A stretch of DNA of 64,000 bases from Acetobacter aceti. Lineage in GTDB: Bacteria; Pseudomonadota; Alphaproteobacteria; Acetobacterales; Acetobacteraceae. Below the pieces are notes generated by a model. It did not search any database. It was not told where the DNA came from and saw nothing but the letters and a program-made list of their open reading frames with translations. Made by a program: the position numbers and the translations under genes. This document shows, in pieces, positions 37,195-45,527 of this stretch (position 1 is its first letter; the number at the start of each line of letters is the position of its first letter). The stretch spans positions 186,001 to 250,000 of the forward strand of contig NZ_CP014692.1 in assembly GCF_002005445.1 (NCBI RefSeq), in the 5' to 3' direction.

Positions 37195-37719
37195 ATGAGT
37201 ACGCTCGTTGTTGTTGGTTTCGACAGTCTGGATGGGGCGCAGAACGCGCTGACAGAGTGCCGGGAACTTGAAAAAGAATATCTTCTGGATCTGGAAGATG
37301 CTGTTGTTGTGCGCCGTACGGCAGACGGCAAGACTCATCTGGATCAGAGCTTCAATCTTGAAAAGATTGGTGCGTCCTGGGGATTCCTGTCCGGAGGGTT
37401 CTGGGGAACGCTGGTTGGTCTCCTGTTTCTCAACCCGCTGGCCGGTCTGATTGTCGGCAGTGTTGCCGGTGCGGGTATCGGCGCGCTGGATGGCAAGAAT
37501 AGCGACTATGGAATCAATGACGATTTCATGAAGAAGCTTGGTGACACGCTGGCGCCGGGAACATCGGCCCTGTTTATTCTGATCCGCAAGGCTGAGCCGG
37601 AAAAAGTGATTTCGCATCTGGCCGAACTGAAAGGGCATGCGAAGATCATCCAGACCTCGCTGTCTCCGGAAGTCGAAGGCAAGCTTCGTCAGGCTCTGGG
37701 ACAGGCTGCTTCCGCCTGA
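37195..37719 (+). CDS. DUF1269 family membrane protein
   Basis: The 174-aa product from ATG 37195 begins STLVVVGFDSLDGAQNALTE and has a central Gly-rich double hydrophobic segment (WGFLSGGFWGTLVGLLFLNP, then AGLIVGSVAGAGIGAL), followed by DDFMKKLGDTLAPGTSALFI. This matches the DUF1269 family, whose function is unknown. The upstream in-frame extension from 37099 overlaps the previous gene and is not used. A rho-independent terminator follows. Confidence 0.85.
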   Translation: MSTLVVVGFDSLDGAQNALTECRELEKEYLLDLEDAVVVRRTADGKTHLDQSFNLEKIGASWGFLSGGFWGTLVGLLFLNPLAGLIVGSVAGAGIGALDGKNSDYGINDDFMKKLGDTLAPGTSALFILIRKAEPEKVISHLAELKGHAKIIQTSLSPEVEGKLRQALGQAASA

Positions 37720-37776
37720 AAACAACCTCCTGTCCGGGACTGGACAGTGTGTTTAAAGCAACGTCACAATAAAAGA

Positions 37777-37803
37777 AGCCTCGCATAGATGCGGGGCTTT
37801 TTT
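37777..37803 (+). terminator. Rho-independent terminator after the DUF1269 gene
   Basis: A long stem AGCCTCGCAT/ATGCGGGGCT (one G-T pair) is followed by TTTTTT (37798-37803). The next gene starts only about 16 nt later, so its ribosome-binding site lies directly behind the terminator. Confidence 0.88.
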
Positions 37804-37818
37804 CATATGGAGCCATTC

Positions 37819-38007
37819 ATGCGTCTGTTGATTGCATTTCTTCTGCCCTGGCTGACATTTTTTACCATCGGACGTCCGATTGCCGGATTGGTCTGCCTGT
37901 TCCTGCAGGTCACGGTGCTGGGCTGGATTCCGGCTGCGATCTGGGCTGTTTACGCGCTCAGTCAGTATAAAACGGACCAGAAGCTGAAGCGGGCGGGTTT
38001 GGGCTGA
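37819..38007 (+). CDS. Pmp3/YqaE (UPF0057)-like proteolipid
   Basis: The 62-aa product from ATG 37819 (GGAG at 37809-37812 gives the spacing) starts RLLIAFLLPWLTFFTIGRPI and has a second hydrophobic segment ending VTVLGWIPAAIWAVYALSQY. The LLPWL and LGWIPAAIWA blocks match the Pmp3/YqaE family of two-helix membrane proteins, linked to membrane potential and salt or cold stress in other organisms. A longer start at 37807 is possible. A terminator follows at 38054-38090. Confidence 0.75.
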   Translation: MRLLIAFLLPWLTFFTIGRPIAGLVCLFLQVTVLGWIPAAIWAVYALSQYKTDQKLKRAGLG

Positions 38008-38053
38008 AAAGCCTCTGACACGTTTTGAGTGAAGCGTGGTTTGTTTGAAATGT

Positions 38054-38090
38054 CCTGCTCCGCCGTTGGTGGAGCAGGGAGTTTTTTTGT
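38054..38090 (+). terminator. Rho-independent terminator
   Basis: An 8-bp stem CCTGCTCC/GGAGCAGG (38054-38061 with 38071-38078) is followed after GA by GTTTTTTTG. It ends the small-membrane-protein cluster. The 170 nt up to 38262 hold no gene and should contain the promoter of the following LysR-type gene. Confidence 0.88.
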
Positions 38091-38262
38091 GAATTCTTTT
38101 TAAGATGTATCGAATTTTTGGAAAAGCTTCCATGATGGCTGTTAACGCAGTCATCGCCTGCTTATGAGTGCCTTTCAAAACCCTTGTACTCTGGTTGGGA
38201 TATGTGATGGGAGGACATGGAATGGATGATATAGGTAACTGCATGACAATGGTTCATGCTTG

Positions 38263-39135
38263 ATGATCGATATCCAACCTCTGGCCATTTTGCGTGAGAT
38301 CGAACGGACAGGCAGCCTTACACAGGCGGCTGACCAGTTAAACCTGACTCAATCCGCAGTCAGTCATGCAATACGCCGTTTCGAAGATCGCTATGGCGTC
38401 AAGCTCTGGGAGCGCGAGGGGCGCAAGCTGCGTCTGACGCTCGCAGGAGATTATCTTCTGGGCTTGGCGATGCGGGTGCTGCCACAGCTCGAACATGGCG
38501 CAGTCGTCCTCGAAGACTACGCGCGCGGCCGGCGCGGCGCGATCCGGGTGGGGATGGAATGTCACCCTTGCCAGGACTGGTTGATGCGCGTGGTGGATCC
38601 GTTTCTGGCAGAGTGGCCTGATGTCGAATTGGATGTAACGACAGCTTTCCAGTTTGGCGGGCTGGCCGCTCTTCTCAGTCATGAAATCGATGTTCTGGTT
38701 ACTCCTGATCCGCTTGAGCATCCGGATGTCGTTTATAAGCCCGTTTTCGACTACGAACTGGTTTTAGCCGTCTCTGAAACACATCCTCTGGCCCGGAAGG
38801 ACCGGGTCGAGCCGGAAGATATGGCGAACGAAACCCTCATCACTTATCCGGTCGCCCGAGAGCGGCTGGATATCTATACCCGCTTCCTTGTTCCGGCCCA
38901 TGCCCGCCCGCACCGCCATCGCACGGTGGAGACGACTGATCTTATGTTGCGCCTGGTAGCCTCAGGTCGGGCCGTCAGTTCAATCCCTGACTGGCTTTTG
39001 CGAGGCGTCAAAGGGGTGAAAAGCGTGCGGCTTGGCGAAGGAATTGCGAAGTCAATTTATCTGGGCCATCGCAAAGGCATAACGCCCGTCTATCTGGACG
39101 GCCTGATACATCTGGCCGCGACCATTCAGATCTGA
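38263..39135 (+). CDS. metR: LysR-type regulator, MetR-like
   Basis: The 290-aa product starts at ATG 38263. It has an N-terminal winged helix-turn-helix (IERTGSLTQAADQLNLTQSA, then VSHAIRRFEDRYG) and a LysR effector domain. The segments IRVGMECHPCQDWL, VFDYELVLAVSETHPLA and ETLITYPVARERLDIYTRFL align by eye with E. coli MetR, which responds to homocysteine and activates methionine synthase genes. It lies upstream of, and in the same direction as, mesX-mesD, so control of these genes is a reasonable inference. No clear palindromic operator was found in the 236-nt gap. Confidence 0.78.
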   Translation: MIDIQPLAILREIERTGSLTQAADQLNLTQSAVSHAIRRFEDRYGVKLWEREGRKLRLTLAGDYLLGLAMRVLPQLEHGAVVLEDYARGRRGAIRVGMECHPCQDWLMRVVDPFLAEWPDVELDVTTAFQFGGLAALLSHEIDVLVTPDPLEHPDVVYKPVFDYELVLAVSETHPLARKDRVEPEDMANETLITYPVARERLDIYTRFLVPAHARPHRHRTVETTDLMLRLVASGRAVSSIPDWLLRGVKGVKSVRLGEGIAKSIYLGHRKGITPVYLDGLIHLAATIQI

Positions 39136-39371
39136 TCCCTCCCGCTCACGCCTGACCCGCTTGTGACTGATGACGTGGAGTCATGTTTTCATGAGATAAG
39201 ATCATTTTTAATCATGCTTCTGTTCGACCATACAGTGGATGAACGCTCTGCGTGCGATCGTATGAGGATTATTCGTCGGACAACCAATAGAAGTTGGATG
39301 TTTTCGATCCGATCTCCAGTTCGGTACGCAATAGGCGCTTTATTTTCAGTGATGGAGGACACAGAAGCGCG
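39136..39371 (+). promoter_or_regulatory. Upstream region of mesX-mesD
   Basis: This 236-nt interval between the MetR-like gene and mesX contains no supportable gene. GGAGG at 39354-39358 is the probable ribosome-binding site of mesX. It is the expected location of a MetR-type operator, but I did not find a clean TGAA-N5-TTCA palindrome, so the assignment rests on position only. Confidence 0.35.
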
Positions 39372-40325
39372 ATGGTTATGGACTTTGCATTTACGGTGAA
39401 GCGCATTCGTTTCGACGAGGATTATCGTCCCTCTGAAAACACGCGGATTACAACCAACTTCGCGAACCTGGCCCGTGGCGAAAATCGTGTCAAAAATCTG
39501 CACAATACGATGCGAATGATCAATAATCGCTGCAATGCTCTGGCGTTTTGGGATAATCCCGAGAGTGATCGCTATGTGATAGCGCTTGATATCCTCTCAA
39601 TCGAAATTAGCCTCGGCGCCAGCGCTGCCTTCCCCGCGATTGAAATGCTGAAAACGTCAATCTTGGATAGAAAATATAACACGAAGATCGAAGGAATAGT
39701 CGGAAACAACTTTTCCTCTTATGTCCGGGATTACGATTTCAGCATCCGCCTGCATGAATACAATAAAGACCGCTCCGAATTCAGTGTTCCGGGTGACTTT
39801 GGTGATCTGCACGGGAAAATATTCAAGCTGTTCGTCAACTCGACTGCCTACAGCGAGCATTCCGCGAAGCCTCCTGTGATATGCCTGAGCGTCTCGCACA
39901 ACAAAACCTATCAGCGGTCCGCAAACAGGCACCCGGTGTTGGGAGTGGAGTATCTGTCAAAAGACGGGTCTCTGACCGAAGAGTATTTTCGAAAGATGGG
40001 AATGCAGGTCCGTTATTTCATGCCGGAAAATAGCTCCGCACCTCTGGCATTCTATTTCTTCGGCGATCTTCTGAACGAATACAGCAATCTCGAACTTATT
40101 GGCACGATCGGCACGATGGAGACTTTTCAGAAGATTTACCGTCCGGAGATCTACAACGCGAATTCTCCGGCGCCCGAATACTTTCAGCCTAAGCTGGAAC
40201 ATCAGGATTACTCGGTCACTCAAATTACTTATGACCGCGAAGAGCGTGTTCATCTCGCTCTCTCGCAGGGACGGTATGCCGAGAAGACGTTCATCGAGCC
40301 CTATCGGACTTTGCTCCACGGATAG
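39372..40325 (+). CDS. mesX: DUF1852 protein, MesX-like partner of methionine synthase
   Basis: The product is about 317 aa from ATG 39372 (VMDFAFTVKRIRFDEDYRPS); ATG 39378 is an alternative. The sequence matches my recollection of DUF1852, a family nearly always found beside a short MetE-type methionine synthase. In published work on folate-independent methionine synthases, this partner is called MesX and is needed, with oxygen, for activity of MesD. No catalytic motif can be named from sequence; it is a soluble protein without a signal peptide. It lies 51 nt upstream of mesD and downstream of a MetR-like gene, which supports the assignment. Confidence 0.82.
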   Translation: MVMDFAFTVKRIRFDEDYRPSENTRITTNFANLARGENRVKNLHNTMRMINNRCNALAFWDNPESDRYVIALDILSIEISLGASAAFPAIEMLKTSILDRKYNTKIEGIVGNNFSSYVRDYDFSIRLHEYNKDRSEFSVPGDFGDLHGKIFKLFVNSTAYSEHSAKPPVICLSVSHNKTYQRSANRHPVLGVEYLSKDGSLTEEYFRKMGMQVRYFMPENSSAPLAFYFFGDLLNEYSNLELIGTIGTMETFQKIYRPEIYNANSPAPEYFQPKLEHQDYSVTQITYDREERVHLALSQGRYAEKTFIEPYRTLLHG

Positions 40326-40376
40326 TCAGCTCAATTCGACTGTTAAATAAAACCGAAACTTTCAGGGCTTTATATA

Positions 40377-41405
40377 ATGAAAACTCTTCTTCCGACGGCG
40401 ACTGCTGGCAGTCTGCCCAAACCATCCTGGCTCGCGCAGCCGGAAAAACTGTGGTCACCCTGGAAATTGCAAGGTGAAGAGCTGATCGAGGGCAAACAGG
40501 ATGCACTCCGCGTGGCCGCGCTGGAGCAACAGCTCGCAGACATCGATATCGTGAGTGACGGCGAACAGACACGTCAGCATTTCGTAACAACCTTCATCGA
40601 ACATCTCGGCGGTGTCGACTTCGAAAAACGCGAGACCGTCAGGATTCGGGATCGTTATGATGCGAGTGTGCCGACAGTTGTCGGGCCAGTGACCCGCGGA
40701 AAGCCGGTCTTTGTCGAGGATGCTGTTTTTCTGCGTCAGCAGACCAGCGCCCCTATCAAATGGGCCCTCCCCGGTCCCATGACGATGATCGATACGCTCT
40801 ACGACAGCCACTATAAAAGCCGGGAGAAACTCGCCTGGGAATTCGCCGCGATCCTCAATCAGGAGGCCAGGGAACTCGAAGCCGCCGGTGTCGACATCAT
40901 TCAGTTCGACGAACCTGCGTTCAATGTATTCTTTGACGAAGTGAATGACTGGGGGATCGCCACGCTTGAGCGAGCTATTGAAGGGTTAAAATGCGATACT
41001 GCGGTTCATATCTGTTACGGCTACGGCATAAAAGCCAACACCGACTGGAAGAAAACCCTTGGGTCGGAGTGGCGTCATTACGAAGCTGTTTTTCCTCGGC
41101 TTCAGGCGTCCAGCATCGATATGGTTTCTCTTGAATGCCACAACTCCCGCGTTCCAATGGAGCTCATTGAACTCATCCGTGGCAAGAAGGTGATGGTGGG
41201 GGCCATCGATGTGTCCAGCAACACCATTGAATCGCCGGAGGAGGTCGCGGAGACTCTGCGCAAAGCACTCCGGTTTGTAGATGCCGACAAGCTCATAGCC
41301 TGCACCAACTGCGGCATGGCGCCATTGTCGCGTCAGGTCGCACGCGGCAAACTCAATGCTTTGAGCGCAGGCGCCGGAATTGTTCGTCGGGAACTCTCTG
41401 CATAG
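40377..41405 (+). CDS. mesD: Core-MetE-type methionine synthase, MesD-like
   Basis: The 342-aa product corresponds only to the C-terminal catalytic barrel of cobalamin-independent methionine synthase MetE; the folate-binding N-terminal half is absent. Zinc ligands are all present: H211 and C213 (AVHICYG), E253 (SLECHNS) and C312 (CTNCG), plus the IQFDEP motif around D178. Short MetE proteins next to DUF1852 belong to the MesD family, which makes methionine from homocysteine without 5-methyl-tetrahydrofolate and needs oxygen and MesX. The true methyl donor is not known from sequence. Confidence 0.85.
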   Translation: MKTLLPTATAGSLPKPSWLAQPEKLWSPWKLQGEELIEGKQDALRVAALEQQLADIDIVSDGEQTRQHFVTTFIEHLGGVDFEKRETVRIRDRYDASVPTVVGPVTRGKPVFVEDAVFLRQQTSAPIKWALPGPMTMIDTLYDSHYKSREKLAWEFAAILNQEARELEAAGVDIIQFDEPAFNVFFDEVNDWGIATLERAIEGLKCDTAVHICYGYGIKANTDWKKTLGSEWRHYEAVFPRLQASSIDMVSLECHNSRVPMELIELIRGKKVMVGAIDVSSNTIESPEEVAETLRKALRFVDADKLIACTNCGMAPLSRQVARGKLNALSAGAGIVRRELSA

Positions 41406-41844
41406 TGACACAATGGTGCGCTTTCTGTGAGCTGGCCAGGCCGACTTCTGACGCACGGCTTGCCAGCACTGCCCTCGCGAGCCAAGGACGCCACAGTTCC
41501 AGCGCCATGGCCGAGCGCGTGTTGCCAGCCTCGCGGGTCTGATCGGCCACACGGGGTTGTTCGTGGCGCTTTGCACTTTCGAAGGCGACACCGAGTGAAA
41601 CATGGCATTGCAGCCATAAAGCCATCTGTGGGTCATGTCGCGTTGGCAGGTCGGCTGTGGTGAAAAGGCTGGCCCGGTGTGGATCGATGGACAGGGGCTG
41701 TCGGCGGCCCACTGAAACATGTATTCTGCCGTTCGCATCGAGCTCTGATTGCGGAAAAGGGCATACCCAGAGACGAGCGTTCAGAACCGACCGCCTGTTG
41801 CAGGGATTCAGGAGCGAGAGTCATGAACATGAAGTGAATGCTCT
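41406..41844. other. Intergenic stretch without a supportable gene
   Basis: Between mesD and the broken regulator there are 439 nt with several overlapping open frames on both strands, none with recognisable domains, normal start signals or clear conservation. The sequence may be decayed coding DNA, possibly including the lost N-terminal half of the downstream regulator, but I cannot identify its source. Confidence 0.4.
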
Positions 41845-42264
41845 TTGCCGTGCGCTATCTGGCAGATGGTGGCCTGGAATACTGCCGCAACGGAGCTGAT
41901 GACCGACTTTGCGCTGTTGCCATCCGAGCAGCGTAACATCCTGTGGCTGATCTTTCTCGATCCGCGCAGCAAATTACTTCACCCTGACCGGGACAGCGCG
42001 GCCCGTTTCATTGTCAGCGCATTCAGGATGGACGCCGCACTGGCAGGGGCCGCAGCAGTTATCGAGCCTCTGGTTGCCGAACTCTGTGCGTCAAGTCCGG
42101 AATTCAGAATAATGTGGCATGATAAAACGATTTACACATTTGAATATGGTAAGAAGGCGTTTCATCATCCGCTCCATGGTCTGCAAAACTTCGGGATGGC
42201 GACATTCGCCGTTGATGGTCGACCTGATCTGATTCTCGTCGTTTACCAGCAGATGGAATGCTGA
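41845..42264 (+). pseudogene. Truncated MmyB-type transcriptional regulator
   Basis: The 139-residue frame matches only the C-terminal ligand-binding half of MmyB-like XRE regulators: MVAWNTAATELMTDFALLPS, then EQRNILWLIFLDPRSKLLHP, and the ending FAVDGRPDLILVVYQQ. A stop codon at 41830 blocks the frame upstream, and no XRE helix-turn-helix domain is found in any frame just before it. The gene has therefore lost its DNA-binding domain. The start at TTG 41845 is arbitrary. The final 179 nt before hldE contain nothing clear. Confidence 0.7.
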
Positions 42265-42443
42265 TCGGTGTCCAAGGTCTGATGTTTCGGGGCGATGCTG
42301 GATGACACGTTCACGGAGAGAGGAAGGCGAGGACAGGTGCTTTGTCCATCCCCGGCCTTCATAAAGGGGCATCCGGATTTCCCGCCGCCAGACCAGTAAT
42401 TCTTGCAACGTCCCGTAGCAGTTCTTGAATGACTAAGGGGCCA

Positions 42444-43883
42444 TCAGGCTCCGTGTCGCTGAATGCGTCCGATCGTGGCGGTGGTTGAGTGGCCATCCTG
42501 AAGATCGGCGAGAAACAGCCGTCCTCCATTGTCGATGACCTCTCTGGCGCCCACAACATCTTCGGGCTTGTAGTCAGAGCCTTTCACAAGAACGTCCGGC
42601 ATCAGTGCGACAAGGATTTCCAGAGGAGTGTCTTCGGTAAACGCCACGACGGCGTCGACATATCGCACGGCGGCCATCACGGCGGCACGGCTGGCGAGTG
42701 TATTGACGGGTCGTGTTTCTCCCTTGAGACGCCTGATGCTGTCGTCGTCATTCAGCGCCACGATCAGCCGGTCACATTCCGCGCGGGCGGCTGCCAGAAG
42801 GCTGATATGGCCCGGATGCAGAATATCGAAGCACCCATTGGTGAAGCCGACGGTCAGGCCCTGCGACTGCCATTCCTCGACTTCCCGCCTGGCTTCATTC
42901 AGGGTCAGCAGATGCGGGGAATCAATGGACGAGTTCTGGGCCTGCAACTCACGGGTTACTTCGCCAAGATCGGCTGTTGCTGTGCCCAGTTTGGCGACCA
43001 CCACACCGGCGGCGGCGTTGGCGACGCGCATGGACTGTCCGAACGACATGCCGGACCCGAAAGCGAGGGCCATGGTGGCGATCACGGTGTCGCCTGCACC
43101 GGAGACGTCGAACACCTCTCGTGCACGGGCGGGAACAGCTTCAGCCTCTCCGTGCGCGGGAACCAGCATCATGCCTTTTTCCGAACGGGTGGCGAGAATG
43201 ACGTCCGCCTCGGCTTCCGCCATCACCTTGCGGGCGGCGCGTTCCACGCTGGCGTCATCCGTGCCGGAAATGCCGGAAGCGGCGACGAGTTCCTTCGCGT
43301 TGGGGGTGATGCAGGTTGCCCCGCGATAATGCCGGAAATCGGACGTCTTTGGATCAACGAAGACCGGGATGTTCTTCAGGCGCGCCTCTCCGATCAGATG
43401 CCGGACGACCATGCTGTCGCAAACGCCTTTGCCATAGTCGGAAAGAATGACGACATCGGCTTCATCCAGCCTCGCGTCGATGGCGCGGCAGAGCAGTTCC
43501 GCTTCTTCCGGTTGCAGCTTTTCCCGGCTTTCCTCATCGGCTCTCACGACCTGCTGATGGGACGCGATGAAGCGTGTCTTGCAGATGGTCGGGCGTTTGG
43601 GGCTGGGGACCAGCATTTCGGAAACGCCAGTGCGGTGGCGCAGGGCGTCACGAAGGATGACGGCGGCCTCATCCTCGCCAACCAGACCGATCAGGATGGC
43701 CTGGCCACCGAGCGAGATAATGTTGCTGGCGACATTGCCCGCGCCGCCCGGCATTTCACGGCGCTCTTTCAGCAGCAGGACCGGGACCGGCGCTTCCGGT
43801 GAGATGCGCTCCATTTCGCCATAGACGAACCGGTCGAGCATGACGTCGCCGACGCAGAGAACGGTGATATTCGAGAAATCCAT
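42444..43883 (-). CDS. hldE: Bifunctional heptose 7-phosphate kinase / heptose 1-phosphate adenylyltransferase
   Basis: HldE makes ADP-D-glycero-beta-D-manno-heptose for the lipopolysaccharide inner core. The 479-aa product has an N-terminal ribokinase-type kinase domain (ERISPEAPVPVLLLKERREM, MPGGAGNVASN and the catalytic FDVSGAGDTV loop near residue 265). The C-terminal nucleotidyltransferase domain contains GFTNGCFDILHPGHISLL with the HxGH motif. Both activities appear intact. gmk lies 7 nt upstream in the same direction, so they may be co-transcribed. Confidence 0.96.
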   Translation of the reverse strand: MDFSNITVLCVGDVMLDRFVYGEMERISPEAPVPVLLLKERREMPGGAGNVASNIISLGGQAILIGLVGEDEAAVILRDALRHRTGVSEMLVPSPKRPTICKTRFIASHQQVVRADEESREKLQPEEAELLCRAIDARLDEADVVILSDYGKGVCDSMVVRHLIGEARLKNIPVFVDPKTSDFRHYRGATCITPNAKELVAASGISGTDDASVERAARKVMAEAEADVILATRSEKGMMLVPAHGEAEAVPARAREVFDVSGAGDTVIATMALAFGSGMSFGQSMRVANAAAGVVVAKLGTATADLGEVTRELQAQNSSIDSPHLLTLNEARREVEEWQSQGLTVGFTNGCFDILHPGHISLLAAARAECDRLIVALNDDDSIRRLKGETRPVNTLASRAAVMAAVRYVDAVVAFTEDTPLEILVALMPDVLVKGSDYKPEDVVGAREVIDNGGRLFLADLQDGHSTTATIGRIQRHGA

Positions 43884-43890
43884 GGGTACG

Positions 43891-44541
43891 TCAGCCCCAG
43901 AAGCTGGCTACGAAATCCGCCAGCCCGGTCTGACGCGCTGTACGGAGACGCGCCGCGTTCAGCACGGCCTGCGTTTCTGCGATGGCGCGGTCGAGTTCGG
44001 CGTTGACGATCACATGATCGAATTCTTCCCAGTGGGAAATTTCATCGAGGGCGGCGTCCATGCGCTTTCTGATTTCTTCCGCCGCATCCGAGGCGCGACC
44101 GGTCAGGCGGCGTTCCAGTTCGGCGAGGGAAGGGGGCAGCACGAAGAGGCTCACGACATCATCGGGCAGCGCGTGCCGGATCTGGCGATGACCCTGCCAG
44201 TCGATATCGAACACCATGTCCTGCCCTGCGGCGAGGGCCGCTTCCACGGGTGTCCGTGGCGTGCCGTAGCCGCGTCCGAAGACGGACGCCCATTCGAGCA
44301 GTTCGCCCTGATCGGCCATGTGCTTGAACTGGTCCATGGTACGGAAATGATAATGGATGCCGTCCGTCTCACCGGGGCGCGGGGCGCGGGTGGTGATGGA
44401 GACTGAATGTTTCACGCGCGGGTCGGCGGCGCGCAGGGCATTGGCGATGGTGGATTTTCCGGCGCCGGACGGGGCGGAAATGACAAGGCAGACGCCTCGC
44501 CGCGTGATGGGCGACGGGACGGTCGTTCCGGTGCGTGTCAT
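43891..44541 (-). CDS. gmk: Guanylate kinase
   Basis: Gmk phosphorylates GMP to GDP. The product is 216 aa from ATG 44541; a TTG at 44571 is in frame but upstream of the best GGGAGG site. The P-loop is SAPSGAGKST. The GMP-binding region shows SITTRAPRPGETDGIHYHF and the tail contains RLTGRASDAAEEIRKRM. It is immediately upstream of hldE on the same strand and divergent from the SDR gene. Confidence 0.95.
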   Translation of the reverse strand: MTRTGTTVPSPITRRGVCLVISAPSGAGKSTIANALRAADPRVKHSVSITTRAPRPGETDGIHYHFRTMDQFKHMADQGELLEWASVFGRGYGTPRTPVEAALAAGQDMVFDIDWQGHRQIRHALPDDVVSLFVLPPSLAELERRLTGRASDAAEEIRKRMDAALDEISHWEEFDHVIVNAELDRAIAETQAVLNAARLRTARQTGLADFVASFWG

Positions 44542-44640
44542 ATCGGCGTTCGTGCCTCCCTGCCGTGTCAAATATTCCTGCCGATTTGTTTCGGGAGGAC
44601 GGTTGCGACCTTTTAGCAGCAGGTTCTTAATGGGGCGACT

Positions 44641-45483
44641 ATGAAACAGGATTCTCTTCTCATCACGGGAGCCGCTTCAGGGCTCGGCCGTGGTTTCGCC
44701 CTGCGTGTCGCCCGTCCGGGCGTTACGCTTCATCTCATGGACTGCAATGAAAACCGGCTGAAAGACACGGCTTCCCGCACGGCGGCGCTGGGAGCGCGAG
44801 TCTCCATTCACGCACTGGATGTGACGGACGCTCCGGCGATGAGACGCGTGATTGAAGGCATCGGCGCATCAGATGACTCGCTTGATGTGGTGCTGGCCTG
44901 TGCGGGTATCACCGGCGGGGTCCATGACCGACCGAACGGAGAGATTGGTGCGGCGTGCGAATCTGAATATCAGGTAAAGCACATGGTGGATGTCAATGTG
45001 AATGGCGTTCTCAATACGATTTTCCCGGCCATTGACGTGATGCGTCGTCAGCCTGTGGCTTCCGATGGTTTCCGGGGCCGTATCGCGGCGATTTCCTCGA
45101 TTGCCGGACTGGTCTCCTTTCCCGGCACACCCTCCTATTGCGCCACCAAGGCGGCAGTCGATCGCTTCATGGTGGCGACAGGTGGCAACCTGAAGCGGGA
45201 TGGTATTCTGCTCAGTTCAGTGGTTTGCGGCTTCATCAACACGCCGATGGTGGCGACGAACGAGTTCGCGATGCCCGGCCTTGTGCAGACAGCCGAGGCT
45301 GTGGAACGGATCATGGCCGGGCTGGAGAAAAACCGGCGACGGATCACGTTTCCGCGCTGGATTGCCGCGGGGTCGCGCCTGATGGATCTGCTGCCGATCG
45401 GTCTGTCGGAGCGGTATTATCAGAACCAGCCGACGGGCGCCGCTGGCAGTATGCCGGTCGTGCGGCAGCCTTCAGACGGATAA
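44641..45483 (+). CDS. Short-chain dehydrogenase/reductase, substrate unknown
   Basis: The 280-aa product is a classical SDR with a Rossmann fold. Motifs: cofactor loop TGAASGLG (residues 9-16), catalytic serine in AAISSIAG (about 152-153), and Y166/K170 in PSYCATK. The acidic residue after the second strand (LMDCN) suggests NAD preference. The substrate is unknown; the C-terminal region (RRRITFPRWIAAGSRLMDLL) resembles SDRs that act near membranes. It is transcribed divergently from gmk and lies 44 nt before the NCS1 permease. Confidence 0.85.
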   Translation: MKQDSLLITGAASGLGRGFALRVARPGVTLHLMDCNENRLKDTASRTAALGARVSIHALDVTDAPAMRRVIEGIGASDDSLDVVLACAGITGGVHDRPNGEIGAACESEYQVKHMVDVNVNGVLNTIFPAIDVMRRQPVASDGFRGRIAAISSIAGLVSFPGTPSYCATKAAVDRFMVATGGNLKRDGILLSSVVCGFINTPMVATNEFAMPGLVQTAEAVERIMAGLEKNRRRITFPRWIAAGSRLMDLLPIGLSERYYQNQPTGAAGSMPVVRQPSDG

Positions 45484-45527
45484 AACCGGTTTTGGTATGA
45501 TGTCATTATAGATGTGGAGTGTCGTGA

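Noticed and set aside
38263..39135. Generic LysR regulator of the upstream small membrane proteins
   Set aside because: A strong terminator separates it from those genes, and its sequence is closest to MetR with methionine synthase genes downstream.
42489..43802. 437-codon plus-strand frame opposite hldE
   Set aside because: Antisense to intact hldE, with no recognisable motif and no start signal.
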